Source of the DNA: Crocinitomix sp044361315
Lineage (GTDB): Bacteria; Bacteroidota; Bacteroidia; Flavobacteriales_D; Crocinitomicaceae
Direction of reading: 5' to 3'
DNA length: 64,000 bases
Assembly: GCA_044361315.1 (NCBI GenBank)
Contig: JBIKJA010000002.1
Location: 186,001 to 250,000, forward strand
Part shown: positions 43,314-51,446 of the stretch, piece after piece
Position numbering within the stretch: position 1 is the stretch's first letter
Layout: every line of letters starts with the position of its first letter
Made by a program: the position numbers and the translations under genes
The notes under the pieces: generated by a model
The model's input: only the letters and a program-made list of their open reading frames with translations
Database searches by the model: none
What the model was told of the DNA's origin: nothing

Positions 43314-43859
43314 ATGTTTCTAAGAGAAGATTGCTATAAACTAGGTACAATAGCTAAATTACATAGCTATAAAGGCGAAGTAACTATTTTTCTAGACGTA
43401 GACGATCCTTGGGAATATAACGAATTGGAATCAGTTTTTGTTGAATACGGCAATAAACTGATTCCATTTTTTTTGGAAAGTATCCAAATCAAACAAAATG
43501 GATTTGCCACGGTAAAATTCGAAGACATCGATTCTGAACGGCAAGCCACCACCATTCTTAAATGTGGTTTATTTTTGCCCCTTGACACCCTTCCTAAGTT
43601 AGATGATACGGAGTTTTATTTTCACGAAATCGAAGGTTTTGTGGTGATAGATGCCGTTAAAGGACCAATTGGAAAGGTAATTGAAGTGGTAGATTTGACC
43701 AACAACCCGCTTATTTCGATTGATTTTGAAGGGATTGAGATTTTGATTCCAAAACAGGCTCAATTTATCCAACGCGTTGATCGCGAAACCCAAACGATCT
43801 ACATCAATGCGCCCGAAGGGTTACTTGACATGTATTTAGGCACCGAAGATGAAGAATGA
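43314..43859 (+). CDS. rimM: Ribosome maturation factor RimM
   Basis: 181 residues. 16S processing factor that assists 30S head assembly and binds S19. The N-terminal RimM domain starts CYKLGTIAKLHSYKGEVTIF. The PRC-barrel half contains EFYFHEIEGFVVIDAVKGPI, then LISIDFEGIEILIPKQAQFI. The rpsP-rimM order is conserved in bacteria. The stop overlaps the ATG of the following methyltransferase by 4 bases. Confidence 0.95.
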   Translation: MFLREDCYKLGTIAKLHSYKGEVTIFLDVDDPWEYNELESVFVEYGNKLIPFFLESIQIKQNGFATVKFEDIDSERQATTILKCGLFLPLDTLPKLDDTEFYFHEIEGFVVIDAVKGPIGKVIEVVDLTNNPLISIDFEGIEILIPKQAQFIQRVDRETQTIYINAPEGLLDMYLGTEDEE

Positions 43860-44575
43860 GCCAACCGTTTAAATTCAAACAGTTTTCAATTCAACAAGCA
43901 CACAATTCGCACAAAATTGGCACCGACTCTATGCTTTTAGGTGCTTGGGTAAAGGGCAATTTTAACTCCATTTTAGACATTGGCACTGGTACTGGAATTT
44001 TAGCCCTCATGCTGACTCAAAAAAATCAATCGGCACAGGTTGTTGCCATCGAACCACATTTTGACTCTTGGCAAGAAGCCCAATCAAATTTTTTGGCTAG
44101 TCCTTTTAACAATAAACCGCAGGCCATTCAAGCCAAACTTCAGGATTTTAATACCATGCAGCAATTCGACTTGATTATCACCAACCCACCCTACTTTCAA
44201 AATGCTTATCTAAGCGAAGATGTTGATCGAAACAGAACCCGTCATACGGGCGAACTTCCTTTGGAAGAATTGTATGTGAGTGTTAAAAATTTGCTCGCTA
44301 ATCACGGCATCTTTGCCTGTGTTATTCCATTCTATGAAGAAAAAAATCACCTTGTTTTGGCAGAAAAATTTGGGTTATTTCCAACTAAAATTTTGCGCAC
44401 CTTACGAGAAGACGAAACTCCCAAACGATCTTTACTTCAATTTGCTAAAATTCAACAAGTGCCAGAAATAAGTACCTTGCTGGTGAAAAACGGCAACAAT
44501 CAGTATTCGACCGCCTATGTCGAGCTCACAAAAGATTTTTATTTCAAGGACTTAAGCCAAGAAAACAAAAGTTAA
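43856..44575 (+). CDS. trmN6: tRNA1(Val) (adenine(37)-N6)-methyltransferase
   Basis: 239 residues. SAM-dependent methyltransferase of the YfiC/TrmN6 type that methylates A37 of valine tRNA. The start FKFKQFSIQQAHNSHKIGTD and GAWV match the family. The SAM motif is ILDIGTGTGILALMLTQ, and the N6-adenine catalytic motif is NPPYFQN. It is translationally coupled to rimM through ATGA and ends in a 4-base overlap with the convergent membrane protein gene. Confidence 0.9.
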   Translation: MSQPFKFKQFSIQQAHNSHKIGTDSMLLGAWVKGNFNSILDIGTGTGILALMLTQKNQSAQVVAIEPHFDSWQEAQSNFLASPFNNKPQAIQAKLQDFNTMQQFDLIITNPPYFQNAYLSEDVDRNRTRHTGELPLEELYVSVKNLLANHGIFACVIPFYEEKNHLVLAEKFGLFPTKILRTLREDETPKRSLLQFAKIQQVPEISTLLVKNGNNQYSTAYVELTKDFYFKDLSQENKS

Positions 44576-45213
44576 TCCGTCAAATCTTGACTCACCTCTT
44601 CGAGTTGAGTCAAATACTTCCCATACATTAATTTCGTCCAAGCAGCCGTAATATAATAGAAAAACACGGCCAATAGGAGGTAGCCAACAATCAGTAAAGT
44701 TATTTCGGTATAGTTTAATTGAAGTAAAAACCACTTCTCAAAATCCAACGAATTAGAGAACCGACCGCCATTGGCAATTAAGGCAAAAACTGGAATTGGT
44801 AATAACAGCGATCCAGCAATACTAAACGATTTATACACTTCTAAGGTCAACTTTACTTCAAAAATAAAATGTTTAATGGTGTCTTTCGTATTCACGGAAA
44901 AATTGTCCGTTTTACGCAAGAAAAAACCCAATTTAATTAAATAGCCCATGGTCATTAACGACGTAATGAACATAAAAATAAAGTACACCGCCTCGTTTAA
45001 TTTTGCAATGTTTATCACAAATGGATAGGCCATAAAAATCACAATACAAACTAATTGGGTGATAATTTCCTTTTTCATATTTGCACGAATCTTTGCCACT
45101 GGATTATTTTTCCCCTTCGTAAAATCAATTTTTCTGGACGAATTATTCCCTTCCAATTCCAACCGCTCGTTGGTAGCTTGGTTCATTTCATTTTTCAATT
45201 CCTCAAAATTCAT
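44572..45213 (-). CDS. Four-helix membrane protein paired with an ECF sigma factor
   Basis: 213 residues. The N-terminal about 50 residues are cytosolic and charged (MNFEELKNEMNQATNERLEL). Four transmembrane helices follow (about 52-70, 75-95, 130-150, 170-195). There is no zinc-binding anti-sigma motif. It overlaps the sigma gene by 11 bases, so the two are co-expressed. The position and topology suggest the cytosolic N-terminus could hold the sigma factor at the membrane, but this is inference from context. Confidence 0.6.
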   Translation of the reverse strand: MNFEELKNEMNQATNERLELEGNNSSRKIDFTKGKNNPVAKIRANMKKEIITQLVCIVIFMAYPFVINIAKLNEAVYFIFMFITSLMTMGYLIKLGFFLRKTDNFSVNTKDTIKHFIFEVKLTLEVYKSFSIAGSLLLPIPVFALIANGGRFSNSLDFEKWFLLQLNYTEITLLIVGYLLLAVFFYYITAAWTKLMYGKYLTQLEEVSQDLTD

Positions 45214-45706
45214 ACCCTTGTGCTTTAATTAATTCTTGTATTTTTTTCTTCGTTCGATTCAATTTAACTCGCGTATTTACCTCTGACAAACCCAAATTTT
45301 CAGAAATTTCAGCATGCGAAAGTCCTTCAATAAACTGTAAGATCAAGGCCTTTTCAATCTTAGACAATTCCTGAACAGCTCTATAAAAATGGGCTAATTG
45401 ACTTTCTTTATCCACCTCTTCAGTTTCACTTAAATTTCCCATTTCTGGTCGAAATGTTCCATGATCTGGACGACGTTTTTCTTGTTTGAAATAGGTAATG
45501 GCGGTATTTAATGCCACGCGGTACATCCATGTTGAAAATTTGCTTTCTCCTTTAAAATAAGAAAAGGAGCGCCATAATTGATAAACGATTTCTTGTTCTA
45601 AATCTTCTCGATCTTGTGGATGATTCATGTAAATCCTCGAAACCTTTAATAAGATTCCGCGATTCTCTTGAATCAGCTTCAAAAATATTTCTTGTTGATT
45701 TTTCAA
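45203..45706 (-). CDS. ECF-type RNA polymerase sigma factor
   Basis: 167 residues with a TTG start (MKNQQEIFLKLIQENRGILL). Region 2 includes DREDLEQEIVYQLWRSFSYF and STWMYRVALNTAITYF. Region 4 includes KALILQFIEGLSHAEISENL and VNTRVKLNRTKKKI. There is no region 3, as expected for ECF factors. The partner gene for a four-helix membrane protein overlaps its end. No matching ECF promoter was identified. Confidence 0.92.
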   Translation of the reverse strand: MKNQQEIFLKLIQENRGILLKVSRIYMNHPQDREDLEQEIVYQLWRSFSYFKGESKFSTWMYRVALNTAITYFKQEKRRPDHGTFRPEMGNLSETEEVDKESQLAHFYRAVQELSKIEKALILQFIEGLSHAEISENLGLSEVNTRVKLNRTKKKIQELIKAQGYEF

Positions 45707-45843
45707 AATTAGTATTTCAAAACCACCTTATCATTGCGTTGGATGAATAAGTATAAGAAATAAATAAATGTTACATTCGTTTCGGAAAACAAAATTTTCT
45801 ATTCAAAAAGAATTGGCAACTGAATCAAATTTCACCCCAACAA

Positions 45844-46653
45844 TTAAGCCTTCGATTTCGGGATATAGACATTTTTTAAATGTTTCACATCCGTTTGGAG
45901 ATCCAAGATGGCTTTGGTGAGTTCACTTTCTTTAAACGAAACACTTGGCATATCAGAAGAAATATAATTCACGAATTTCCAGACTTCAACAATTTCATTG
46001 GCGTGCACCTCGTAAGGTTTGTACAATGGATTAGTGGAGCACAACTGAAACGTTTGGCTGTCAGACAAGCGCTTGTAAACATTTTTAAAAACGATTCCAT
46101 CATCCAAGGTAACGACAATGTAGGGAAAACCATCTTTTACCGTATTCCAATTTTCAACATATTCCGCCACCACATAACTTCCATCAGATACAGGAGGCAT
46201 GGAATCACCCTTAATTGGGAAGGTTCGGTATTTGCGATCTTTCTTTAGAAAAGGTAAGTTAAACGTTGGTAAAACGCTAATATATTCTGGATCAGAAAAA
46301 CCGGTCGTATAACCCGCCCTTGCTTGATTTGAAACCAATTCGATGTTGTCATTATTATCCTGATCAACCGTTAAAGCAAGAATTCGAACATGTTTTCCAT
46401 CCAAATCTACCTCAATCCCTCGATTAATCTTTTCCCATTCGTTTTCAGACAACTTGTTCAAATCGACTTTTACCAATTTATCCAAAGAAATATTAAAATA
46501 TTCGCTGAATCGAATGAGATTTTCCAAATTTGGCTCGGCAACTCCGTTTTCATAACCGCTGTAAGATGATCGTGTTAAATTCAATTCAGTTGCCAATTCT
46601 TCTTGAGAAATTTTTCTTATTTTCCGTAATAATTTTAAATTTTCGCCGATCAT
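45844..46653 (-). CDS. XRE-family regulator with S24 (LexA-like) domain
   Basis: 269 residues. An N-terminal Cro/C1-type helix-turn-helix (LLRKIRKISQEELATELNLT, SSYSGYENGVAEPNLENL) is joined to a C-terminal S24 domain. The catalytic Ser is in FPIKGDSMPPVSDGSYVVA. The Lys is in DDGIVFKNVYKR. The Ala-Gly cleavage site used by LexA/CI is not obvious; RAGYTTGFSDPEY is the nearest candidate. A C-terminal helix follows (AILDLQTDVKHLKNVYI). No phage genes surround it. A 13-base palindrome lies between its -7 box and start. Confidence 0.85.
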   Translation of the reverse strand: MIGENLKLLRKIRKISQEELATELNLTRSSYSGYENGVAEPNLENLIRFSEYFNISLDKLVKVDLNKLSENEWEKINRGIEVDLDGKHVRILALTVDQDNNDNIELVSNQARAGYTTGFSDPEYISVLPTFNLPFLKKDRKYRTFPIKGDSMPPVSDGSYVVAEYVENWNTVKDGFPYIVVTLDDGIVFKNVYKRLSDSQTFQLCSTNPLYKPYEVHANEIVEVWKFVNYISSDMPSVSFKESELTKAILDLQTDVKHLKNVYIPKSKA

Positions 46654-46671
46654 ATTGTTCTATAAATATAC

Positions 46672-46684
46672 CCTAAAATTTAGG
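46672..46684. promoter_or_regulatory. Palindrome, candidate operator of the XRE-S24 regulator
   Basis: CCTAAA-A-TTTAGG is a perfect 13-base palindrome 19 bases upstream of the regulator start and about 19 bases downstream of its -7 box. It is a natural autorepression site. Confidence 0.45.
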
Positions 46685-46702
46685 ACATGATTAGTAATTA
46701 AT

Positions 46703-46710
46703 CAAAGATA
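46703..46710 (-). promoter_or_regulatory. -7 element for the XRE-S24 regulator
   Basis: The minus strand TATCTTTG is a perfect TAnnTTTG, with a leader of about 45 bases. Confidence 0.5.
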
Positions 46711-46728
46711 AATAAAAAAGGTGATATT

Positions 46729-47679
46729 TTAATCATTAAATGACAAGAATCTCGGAAAAATTATTTTTATTGTTGAAATATCTTCGGTATAATAAAGAAC
46801 GATCTTTCTTTTAGCCGCTTTAAAATAATAAGCACCATACCAGCCAAGGTCAACCTTTTCGACAAAATCAACCTCCACACCAAGCGGGTGAACATAGTCT
46901 TTTTTAAGGCTGAATTCGGTTGGTCTAAAATATAATTTTTTGCCTTCAATCTCACAAGAATTTACATCGCCAAAAAAAAGCGCTTCGGATAAGGAGTGTG
47001 GATGATTATAAAATAAACTCGGGGAATCGGTTCTAACAATCATCCCTTTTCTTAAATGAATGATTTTGTCGGCCCATTCTAACGCTTCAATTCCGTTATG
47101 CGTAACCATTATCGCACAGATCTTATTCTTTTTTAAGTAGGATTTCACATGCGCTGCAATTTTATTTTTGGTGTGAAAATCAAGTTGATTAAACGGTTCA
47201 TCCAATAAAATCAACTCCGGTTCATCCGCTAACGCTCTGGAAATAGCCAATCGTTGCCGTTGACCACCAGAAAGATCTTTCGCTTTGGCACTTTTAAAAG
47301 GGGTTAATCCTGTCAGCCGCAAAAGTTGATTAATTCGGCTGTTTTGATAAGCACGATCAAAACTCAATAACCTTAACCGCAAATTCTCCTCGACCGTATG
47401 ATATTCATCCAAATTGAAATCTTGATTGACCAACTTAATTTTAGGGTGTCCGGGGACTAATTTCTGATTGGGTCCTAGAACAGGTTTTTCTTCGAAATAG
47501 ACATCACCACTTACTTTGGGTAATAAGCCTGCAATTGTTTTAAGCAAGGTGGTTTTTCCATCCCCACTCGAACCTAAAATCACGATAATTTCACCTTTAG
47601 TTAATTCGAAGGAACAATTTTTGACCACATTTTTGTCGCCATAACCCACCGTAAGGTTTCGAATTTCTAAAATTCCCAT
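46729..47679 (-). CDS. ABC transporter ATP-binding protein without adjacent permease
   Basis: 316 residues. Walker A is GSSGDGKTTLLKTIAG, Q-loop region KIKLVNQDFNLDEY, signature LSGGQRQRLAISRAL, Walker B ELILLDEPFNQLD and H-loop IMVTHNGIEALE. About 90 C-terminal residues after the nucleotide-binding domain (CEIEGKKLYFRPTEFSLKKD onward) look like the TOBE-type beta domain of importer ATPases. That suggests a PotA/FbpC-like importer. No membrane or binding-protein gene lies nearby, so its partners are elsewhere. Confidence 0.85.
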   Translation of the reverse strand: MGILEIRNLTVGYGDKNVVKNCSFELTKGEIIVILGSSGDGKTTLLKTIAGLLPKVSGDVYFEEKPVLGPNQKLVPGHPKIKLVNQDFNLDEYHTVEENLRLRLLSFDRAYQNSRINQLLRLTGLTPFKSAKAKDLSGGQRQRLAISRALADEPELILLDEPFNQLDFHTKNKIAAHVKSYLKKNKICAIMVTHNGIEALEWADKIIHLRKGMIVRTDSPSLFYNHPHSLSEALFFGDVNSCEIEGKKLYFRPTEFSLKKDYVHPLGVEVDFVEKVDLGWYGAYYFKAAKRKIVLYYTEDISTIKIIFPRFLSFND

Positions 47680-47719
47680 TTAAAATTTTCTTTGGATTGA
47701 GGAGATCAAATCAGCCGAG

Positions 47720-48109
47720 CTAATTGGAATACACCAAATACGATTCGTATTCAGTTTCTGAAACCCATAACTTAAGAATGTAATTACCTGGTTCTTCAAA
47801 AATAATTGGGTACGTTGCCTCTAGTTCGTTAAAACCATCGGTGCAGTTACAACCTTTATAATACGTTTTTAGTTTAACATCCAAAGTATTACCAGACCGC
47901 ACAGCGTCAAAATAACCAAATTCACCGCATGAATTTTCAATTACATAGGAAAAGGTTAAATAAAATGCCGTTCCTGTTTCTAACGTATCTGGATAATCAA
48001 ACAAAAACGCAGTGGCTAGTTTTTCATCCTCACACAGTTCGTCCTCTTTGTTGCAACTAGCAATTAACCCAGCAAGCACTGCCATCCCTATAAAAAATAA
48101 TTTCTTCAT
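47720..48109 (-). CDS. Small Cys-rich lipoprotein, unknown function
   Basis: 129 residues with lipoprotein signal and lipobox (MKKLFFIGMAVLAGLIASC). The mature part has a single beta-rich domain with NSCGEFGYFDAV and KTYYKGCNCTDGFNEL. Its Cys residues could form disulfides. It ends in strands NYILKLWVSETEYESYLVYS. No family recognised. Its start overlaps the stop of the PhoX-like gene by 4 bases, so the two are translated together. Confidence 0.65.
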   Translation of the reverse strand: MKKLFFIGMAVLAGLIASCNKEDELCEDEKLATAFLFDYPDTLETGTAFYLTFSYVIENSCGEFGYFDAVRSGNTLDVKLKTYYKGCNCTDGFNELEATYPIIFEEPGNYILKLWVSETEYESYLVYSN

Positions 48110-49623
48110 CTTTTAAATCCCTCTACTAAAATTGTACTCGATTTATTTATTAAACCTTTGTTGGTTGCTTTTGGATGCTGAATATTAATGATCATCGAAC
48201 CATCAGGGAGAAAAATAACCCCAGTTGTTTCACTTCCTCTCGGAGCAACGCAAAAACGCATTAGATCATTAACGGTTGGATTTTCTATAGACATATCTAA
48301 AAAATAAATCTCGTTAAAAAAATCCTTTCGTTTCTCACATGCTTGATCCACTCTACCCCGATCATACCAATTAATATCTTCACTAATTACCAAAAACTGC
48401 CTTCCACCTAGTATAACGGAAGTATTGCAGTCAGGGTTGGAAAAACATGAAATACTATCGTTAAAAAATCCACCCTCTAGGTAAACAGACATTCGATCAG
48501 TCTCCGGATCAAACTCTAAAATTCTTCCAAAAGGGTCATCAAACAGCCCATTTCCTTTGGCTAGTTGTTTTCTGGCATAGTTAGAAACTGTCCCCCCTTT
48601 TCCAATTCCTTCATTCCAATCAAAATTATCTTCGCCTGTTTCGCAGATATATAATTTACCATTCACCTCCTCTATCCACTCGTGGCGAATGAACATCGTA
48701 GCTCCCATTGAAAGCGCAATGTCGCCGCAATTGACGAGGGATTTCATGTCCATCGGTAATTTGAGCCAAGTACCAGTATTACCATCTTCTGACTGCTTAT
48801 AGGCAAACAATTGACCATCCGAATAATCAAAAGGTTTTTTAGTCACAAATTTGTAAAAAACACCTGGACTCATGTCGTCCGTTAAATAAACCGTTTTTCC
48901 ATTTGCGGTGCAATAAGCGTCTTCATGAACAAATTTGCCCATTTTATAATGTTTTTGAACGACTTTTCTGGTTCGTGGATCAACTTCCACCACATACCCC
49001 ATATTTTCCCATACTGATAGGCCATTCACCCAAGAAGTATCCGTGTGCCCTTTCCCTCCCATGTACAAATCATCTGTCTTCCAAGCCCACGTTTCTTCAC
49101 ACGTAAAAACAGTTCCATTTGGAGTCAAACACCCACCGCAATTGCGGTTCGTATACCCAACGCCAGAAAAGTCAACATGATTAAAATCTCCTTGAACTTC
49201 CCATTTACCGTTGATTTTTTCCAATTCAAAAATAGTTGCACCTCCTCCATCGCCTAAATTAGCATCGGCATATTTTGTTTCGTGACTGATATAAATTAAC
49301 CCTTTCGTTTCAGGAGAGATGGAGTCTGGAACAAAAACACTTAAATCATGACTTCCTTTTGCTGGAAACAACTTTCCATCAGCACGTTTGACAGAATCTG
49401 TTTTTTCTTGAAAAAGGACCCGATACGTAAATCCTTCCGGTAAAATCAACGTGTCAGTGTCGTAATTCGCATCAATAGCCTTAAAGGGAGGTAATGAATC
49501 AATTACGACCAAATCAAGCGAATCTTCGATCAAAGGCACCGTTGACTCCTGCTGATTTTCCTCAGAAGACACCCCACAAGCAATGCATGCGCTAATAAAA
49601 ATACTAAGCAAAAAAATTCTCAT
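48106..49623 (-). CDS. PhoX-like (DUF839) lipoprotein, putative phosphatase
   Basis: 505 residues from the ATG at 49623, with lipobox IACGV near the N-terminus. The family includes PhoX, a calcium/iron alkaline phosphatase with a beta-propeller fold. GRNCSGG-type metal motif is seen as NRNCGGCLTPNGTVFTCEET (Cys and Glu ligands). LIYISHETK, KFVHEDAYCTANGKTVYLTD and FGRILEFDPETD match the family. The usual PhoX is larger and exported by Tat. This one is a lipoprotein with no RR motif, so phosphatase activity is not certain. It is coupled to the small lipoprotein gene downstream. Confidence 0.75.
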   Translation of the reverse strand: MRIFLLSIFISACIACGVSSEENQQESTVPLIEDSLDLVVIDSLPPFKAIDANYDTDTLILPEGFTYRVLFQEKTDSVKRADGKLFPAKGSHDLSVFVPDSISPETKGLIYISHETKYADANLGDGGGATIFELEKINGKWEVQGDFNHVDFSGVGYTNRNCGGCLTPNGTVFTCEETWAWKTDDLYMGGKGHTDTSWVNGLSVWENMGYVVEVDPRTRKVVQKHYKMGKFVHEDAYCTANGKTVYLTDDMSPGVFYKFVTKKPFDYSDGQLFAYKQSEDGNTGTWLKLPMDMKSLVNCGDIALSMGATMFIRHEWIEEVNGKLYICETGEDNFDWNEGIGKGGTVSNYARKQLAKGNGLFDDPFGRILEFDPETDRMSVYLEGGFFNDSISCFSNPDCNTSVILGGRQFLVISEDINWYDRGRVDQACEKRKDFFNEIYFLDMSIENPTVNDLMRFCVAPRGSETTGVIFLPDGSMIINIQHPKATNKGLINKSSTILVEGFKR

Positions 49624-49695
49624 CACCTTAATTTTTAACAAAATTACACATTTTGCGTCAATTAAAATATTGGTTGATATGAACTTTATAAAAAA

Positions 49696-49725
49696 TAAAC
49701 GGATTCATGAAAATGAATCCGTTTA
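49696..49725 (-). terminator. Intrinsic terminator of mdh
   Basis: A perfect 13-bp stem (TAAACGGATTCAT with ATGAATCCGTTTA) has a GAAA loop. Read on the minus strand it ends in an A/T-rich tail, 26 bases after the mdh stop. Confidence 0.75.
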
Positions 49726-49750
49726 CAAAAATTTTAAGTTTCAATAAAGT

Positions 49751-50686
49751 TTAAAACACTTTCATTTCATCCAATACATCCATCACTGTTTTCACAGCAG
49801 CTGCAGAATCAACTAATAATTGTCTTTCTTCGGCATTCAAATCAACCTCAATAATTCTTTCAATTCCATTTTTTCCTAAGATAACTGGAACACCAAGATA
49901 GATGTCATTCAAACCATATTCACCTTCTAACCAAGCACAAACTGGTAAAACTCTCTTTTGATCTCTCACAATTGCTTCAACCATTTGAGCTGCTGCTGCA
50001 CCTGGCGCATACCAAGCAGAAGTTCCCAATAATTTTACGATCTCACCACCACCAAACTTAGTTCGCTCAATGATTTCATCTAATTTACTTTTTTCGATCA
50101 ATTCGGTTACTGGAATCCCTCCAACAGTTGTATATCTGGGTAGTGGAACCATTGTATCTCCATGACCACCCATTAACAAAGCTTGAATATCTTTCGGAGA
50201 AACATTTAATTCAGTTGCTAAAAACGCTCTGTAACGAGCAGTATCTAACACACCTGCCATTCCCATTACGTGATTTTTATTCACTTTCGCTGCCAAATAA
50301 GCAGTGTAGCACATTACGTCTAAAGGGTTAGAAACAATAATGATTTTTGCATTCGGCGAGTATTTTACAATGTTTTCAGTTACCGATTTTACGATACCAG
50401 CATTGGTAGCGATCAAATCATCTCTTGACATACCCGGTTTTCTTGGTAAACCAGAAGTAATTACCACAACTTCCGAATCGGCTGTAATTGAGTAATCATT
50501 TGTAGAACCAATAATTCTAGAGTCATACAAATTGACAGGAGCTGTTTGCCAAATATCCAAGGCTTTGCCTTCGGCTGTTCCTTCTTTAATATCTAACAAT
50601 ACAATTTCATTCGCGATTTCATTATGAGCAAGAACATTTGCGCAAGTTGCACCAACGTTTCCAGCTCCGACAACAGTAACTTTCAT
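49751..50686 (-). CDS. mdh: Malate dehydrogenase
   Basis: 311 residues. NAD-dependent oxidation of malate to oxaloacetate in the citric acid cycle. The Rossmann motif is VVGAGNVGATCANVLAHNEI, and ITSGLPRKPGMSRDDLI includes the substrate-binding Arg pair. VSNPLDVMCY, GVLDTARYRAFLA (Asp/Arg) and MGGHGDTMVPLPRYT (catalytic His) are present. It is the LDH-like malate dehydrogenase branch usual in Bacteroidota. A TAATTTTG -7-like box lies 45 bases upstream. Confidence 0.97.
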   Translation of the reverse strand: MKVTVVGAGNVGATCANVLAHNEIANEIVLLDIKEGTAEGKALDIWQTAPVNLYDSRIIGSTNDYSITADSEVVVITSGLPRKPGMSRDDLIATNAGIVKSVTENIVKYSPNAKIIIVSNPLDVMCYTAYLAAKVNKNHVMGMAGVLDTARYRAFLATELNVSPKDIQALLMGGHGDTMVPLPRYTTVGGIPVTELIEKSKLDEIIERTKFGGGEIVKLLGTSAWYAPGAAAAQMVEAIVRDQKRVLPVCAWLEGEYGLNDIYLGVPVILGKNGIERIIEVDLNAEERQLLVDSAAAVKTVMDVLDEMKVF

Positions 50687-50730
50687 CTTTTTAGATTATA
50701 TAAATAATTAATTTTAGTTTGAATTAGCCA

Positions 50731-50738
50731 CAAAATTA
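50731..50738 (-). promoter_or_regulatory. Possible -7 element for mdh
   Basis: The minus strand TAATTTTG fits TAnnTTTG, 44 bases before the ATG. No clear -33 element. Confidence 0.35.
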
Positions 50739-50816
50739 ATAAGTTTTTAAATTAATTACTTATTTAATGGATCTATTTTTTTAGAGAACTTGTGGAAATT
50801 TTAAACTTTTTTTACA

Positions 50817-51446
50817 GTGGTGGCAACCTTTGAAAAATGTCAGCGTTTAGGAATAGTAAGCAAAGTGGAAAACAAAGAAGAACTGCACGAAATAGTTGAC
50901 GGTTGTATCCGAGGCAAACGTAAGTATCAAAAGTTACTTTTTGAGACTTATTATGGTAAAATGATGGCAATTTGTTATCGATACGCCAAAGATGCGGATG
51001 AAGCTCAAGACATGGTGCAAAATGGTTTTATCAAAGTTTTCAATAAACTTGATGTTTACAATTTTGAAGGTTCTTTGGAAGGTTGGATTAGACGAATAAT
51101 GGTAAACACCGCCATCGATCAAATTAGGAAAAACAAAAAAGATCCTTTTTTTGTCGAAGATGATGCCCGAATTCAGAATATTGAAGAAGATGTAACTTTT
51201 TCAGCAGAAGAAGATGGGTTTTATTCTAAAATTAAAGCAGAAACAGCAATTAAAGCTATTAGCCAATTGTCCCCTGCTTATCGGATGGTGTTTAATTTAT
51301 ACGTCATTGAGGGTTTTACACACAAAGAAATTTCTGAATACCTAGGAATTAGTGAAGGAACTTCAAAATCTAACTTAGCAAAGGCAAAACAAAAACTTCG
51401 GGACCAATTGAGTGTGAAGTTTGCAAAATTGAGTGAAAATGAATGA
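50817..51446 (+). CDS. RNA polymerase sigma factor (ECF type) of a sigma/anti-sigma pair
   Basis: 209 residues with a GTG start. Region 2: YGKMMAICYRYAKDADEAQD, MVQNGFIKVFNKLDVYNFEG, LEGWIRRIMVNTAIDQIRK. Region 4: LSPAYRMVFNLYVIEGFTHK, then EISEYLGISEGTSKSNLAKA. The N-terminal about 25 residues are extra. The next gene starts inside its last codons (overlap about 8 bases). It encodes a single-pass membrane protein with anti-sigma-like N-terminus, so the two are likely a regulatory pair. Confidence 0.93.
   Translation: MVATFEKCQRLGIVSKVENKEELHEIVDGCIRGKRKYQKLLFETYYGKMMAICYRYAKDADEAQDMVQNGFIKVFNKLDVYNFEGSLEGWIRRIMVNTAIDQIRKNKKDPFFVEDDARIQNIEEDVTFSAEEDGFYSKIKAETAIKAISQLSPAYRMVFNLYVIEGFTHKEISEYLGISEGTSKSNLAKAKQKLRDQLSVKFAKLSENE

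Noticed and set aside
43078..43350. Leu-rich minus-strand frame opposite the rpsP tail
   Set aside because: It is the antisense of the Ala/Glu-rich S16 extension (GCA/GAA codons read backwards as Leu/Cys) and has no independent support.
45844..46653. Prophage repressor and prophage remnant
   Set aside because: An XRE-S24 protein is phage-like, but no integrase, structural or lysis gene and no attachment site was found around it.
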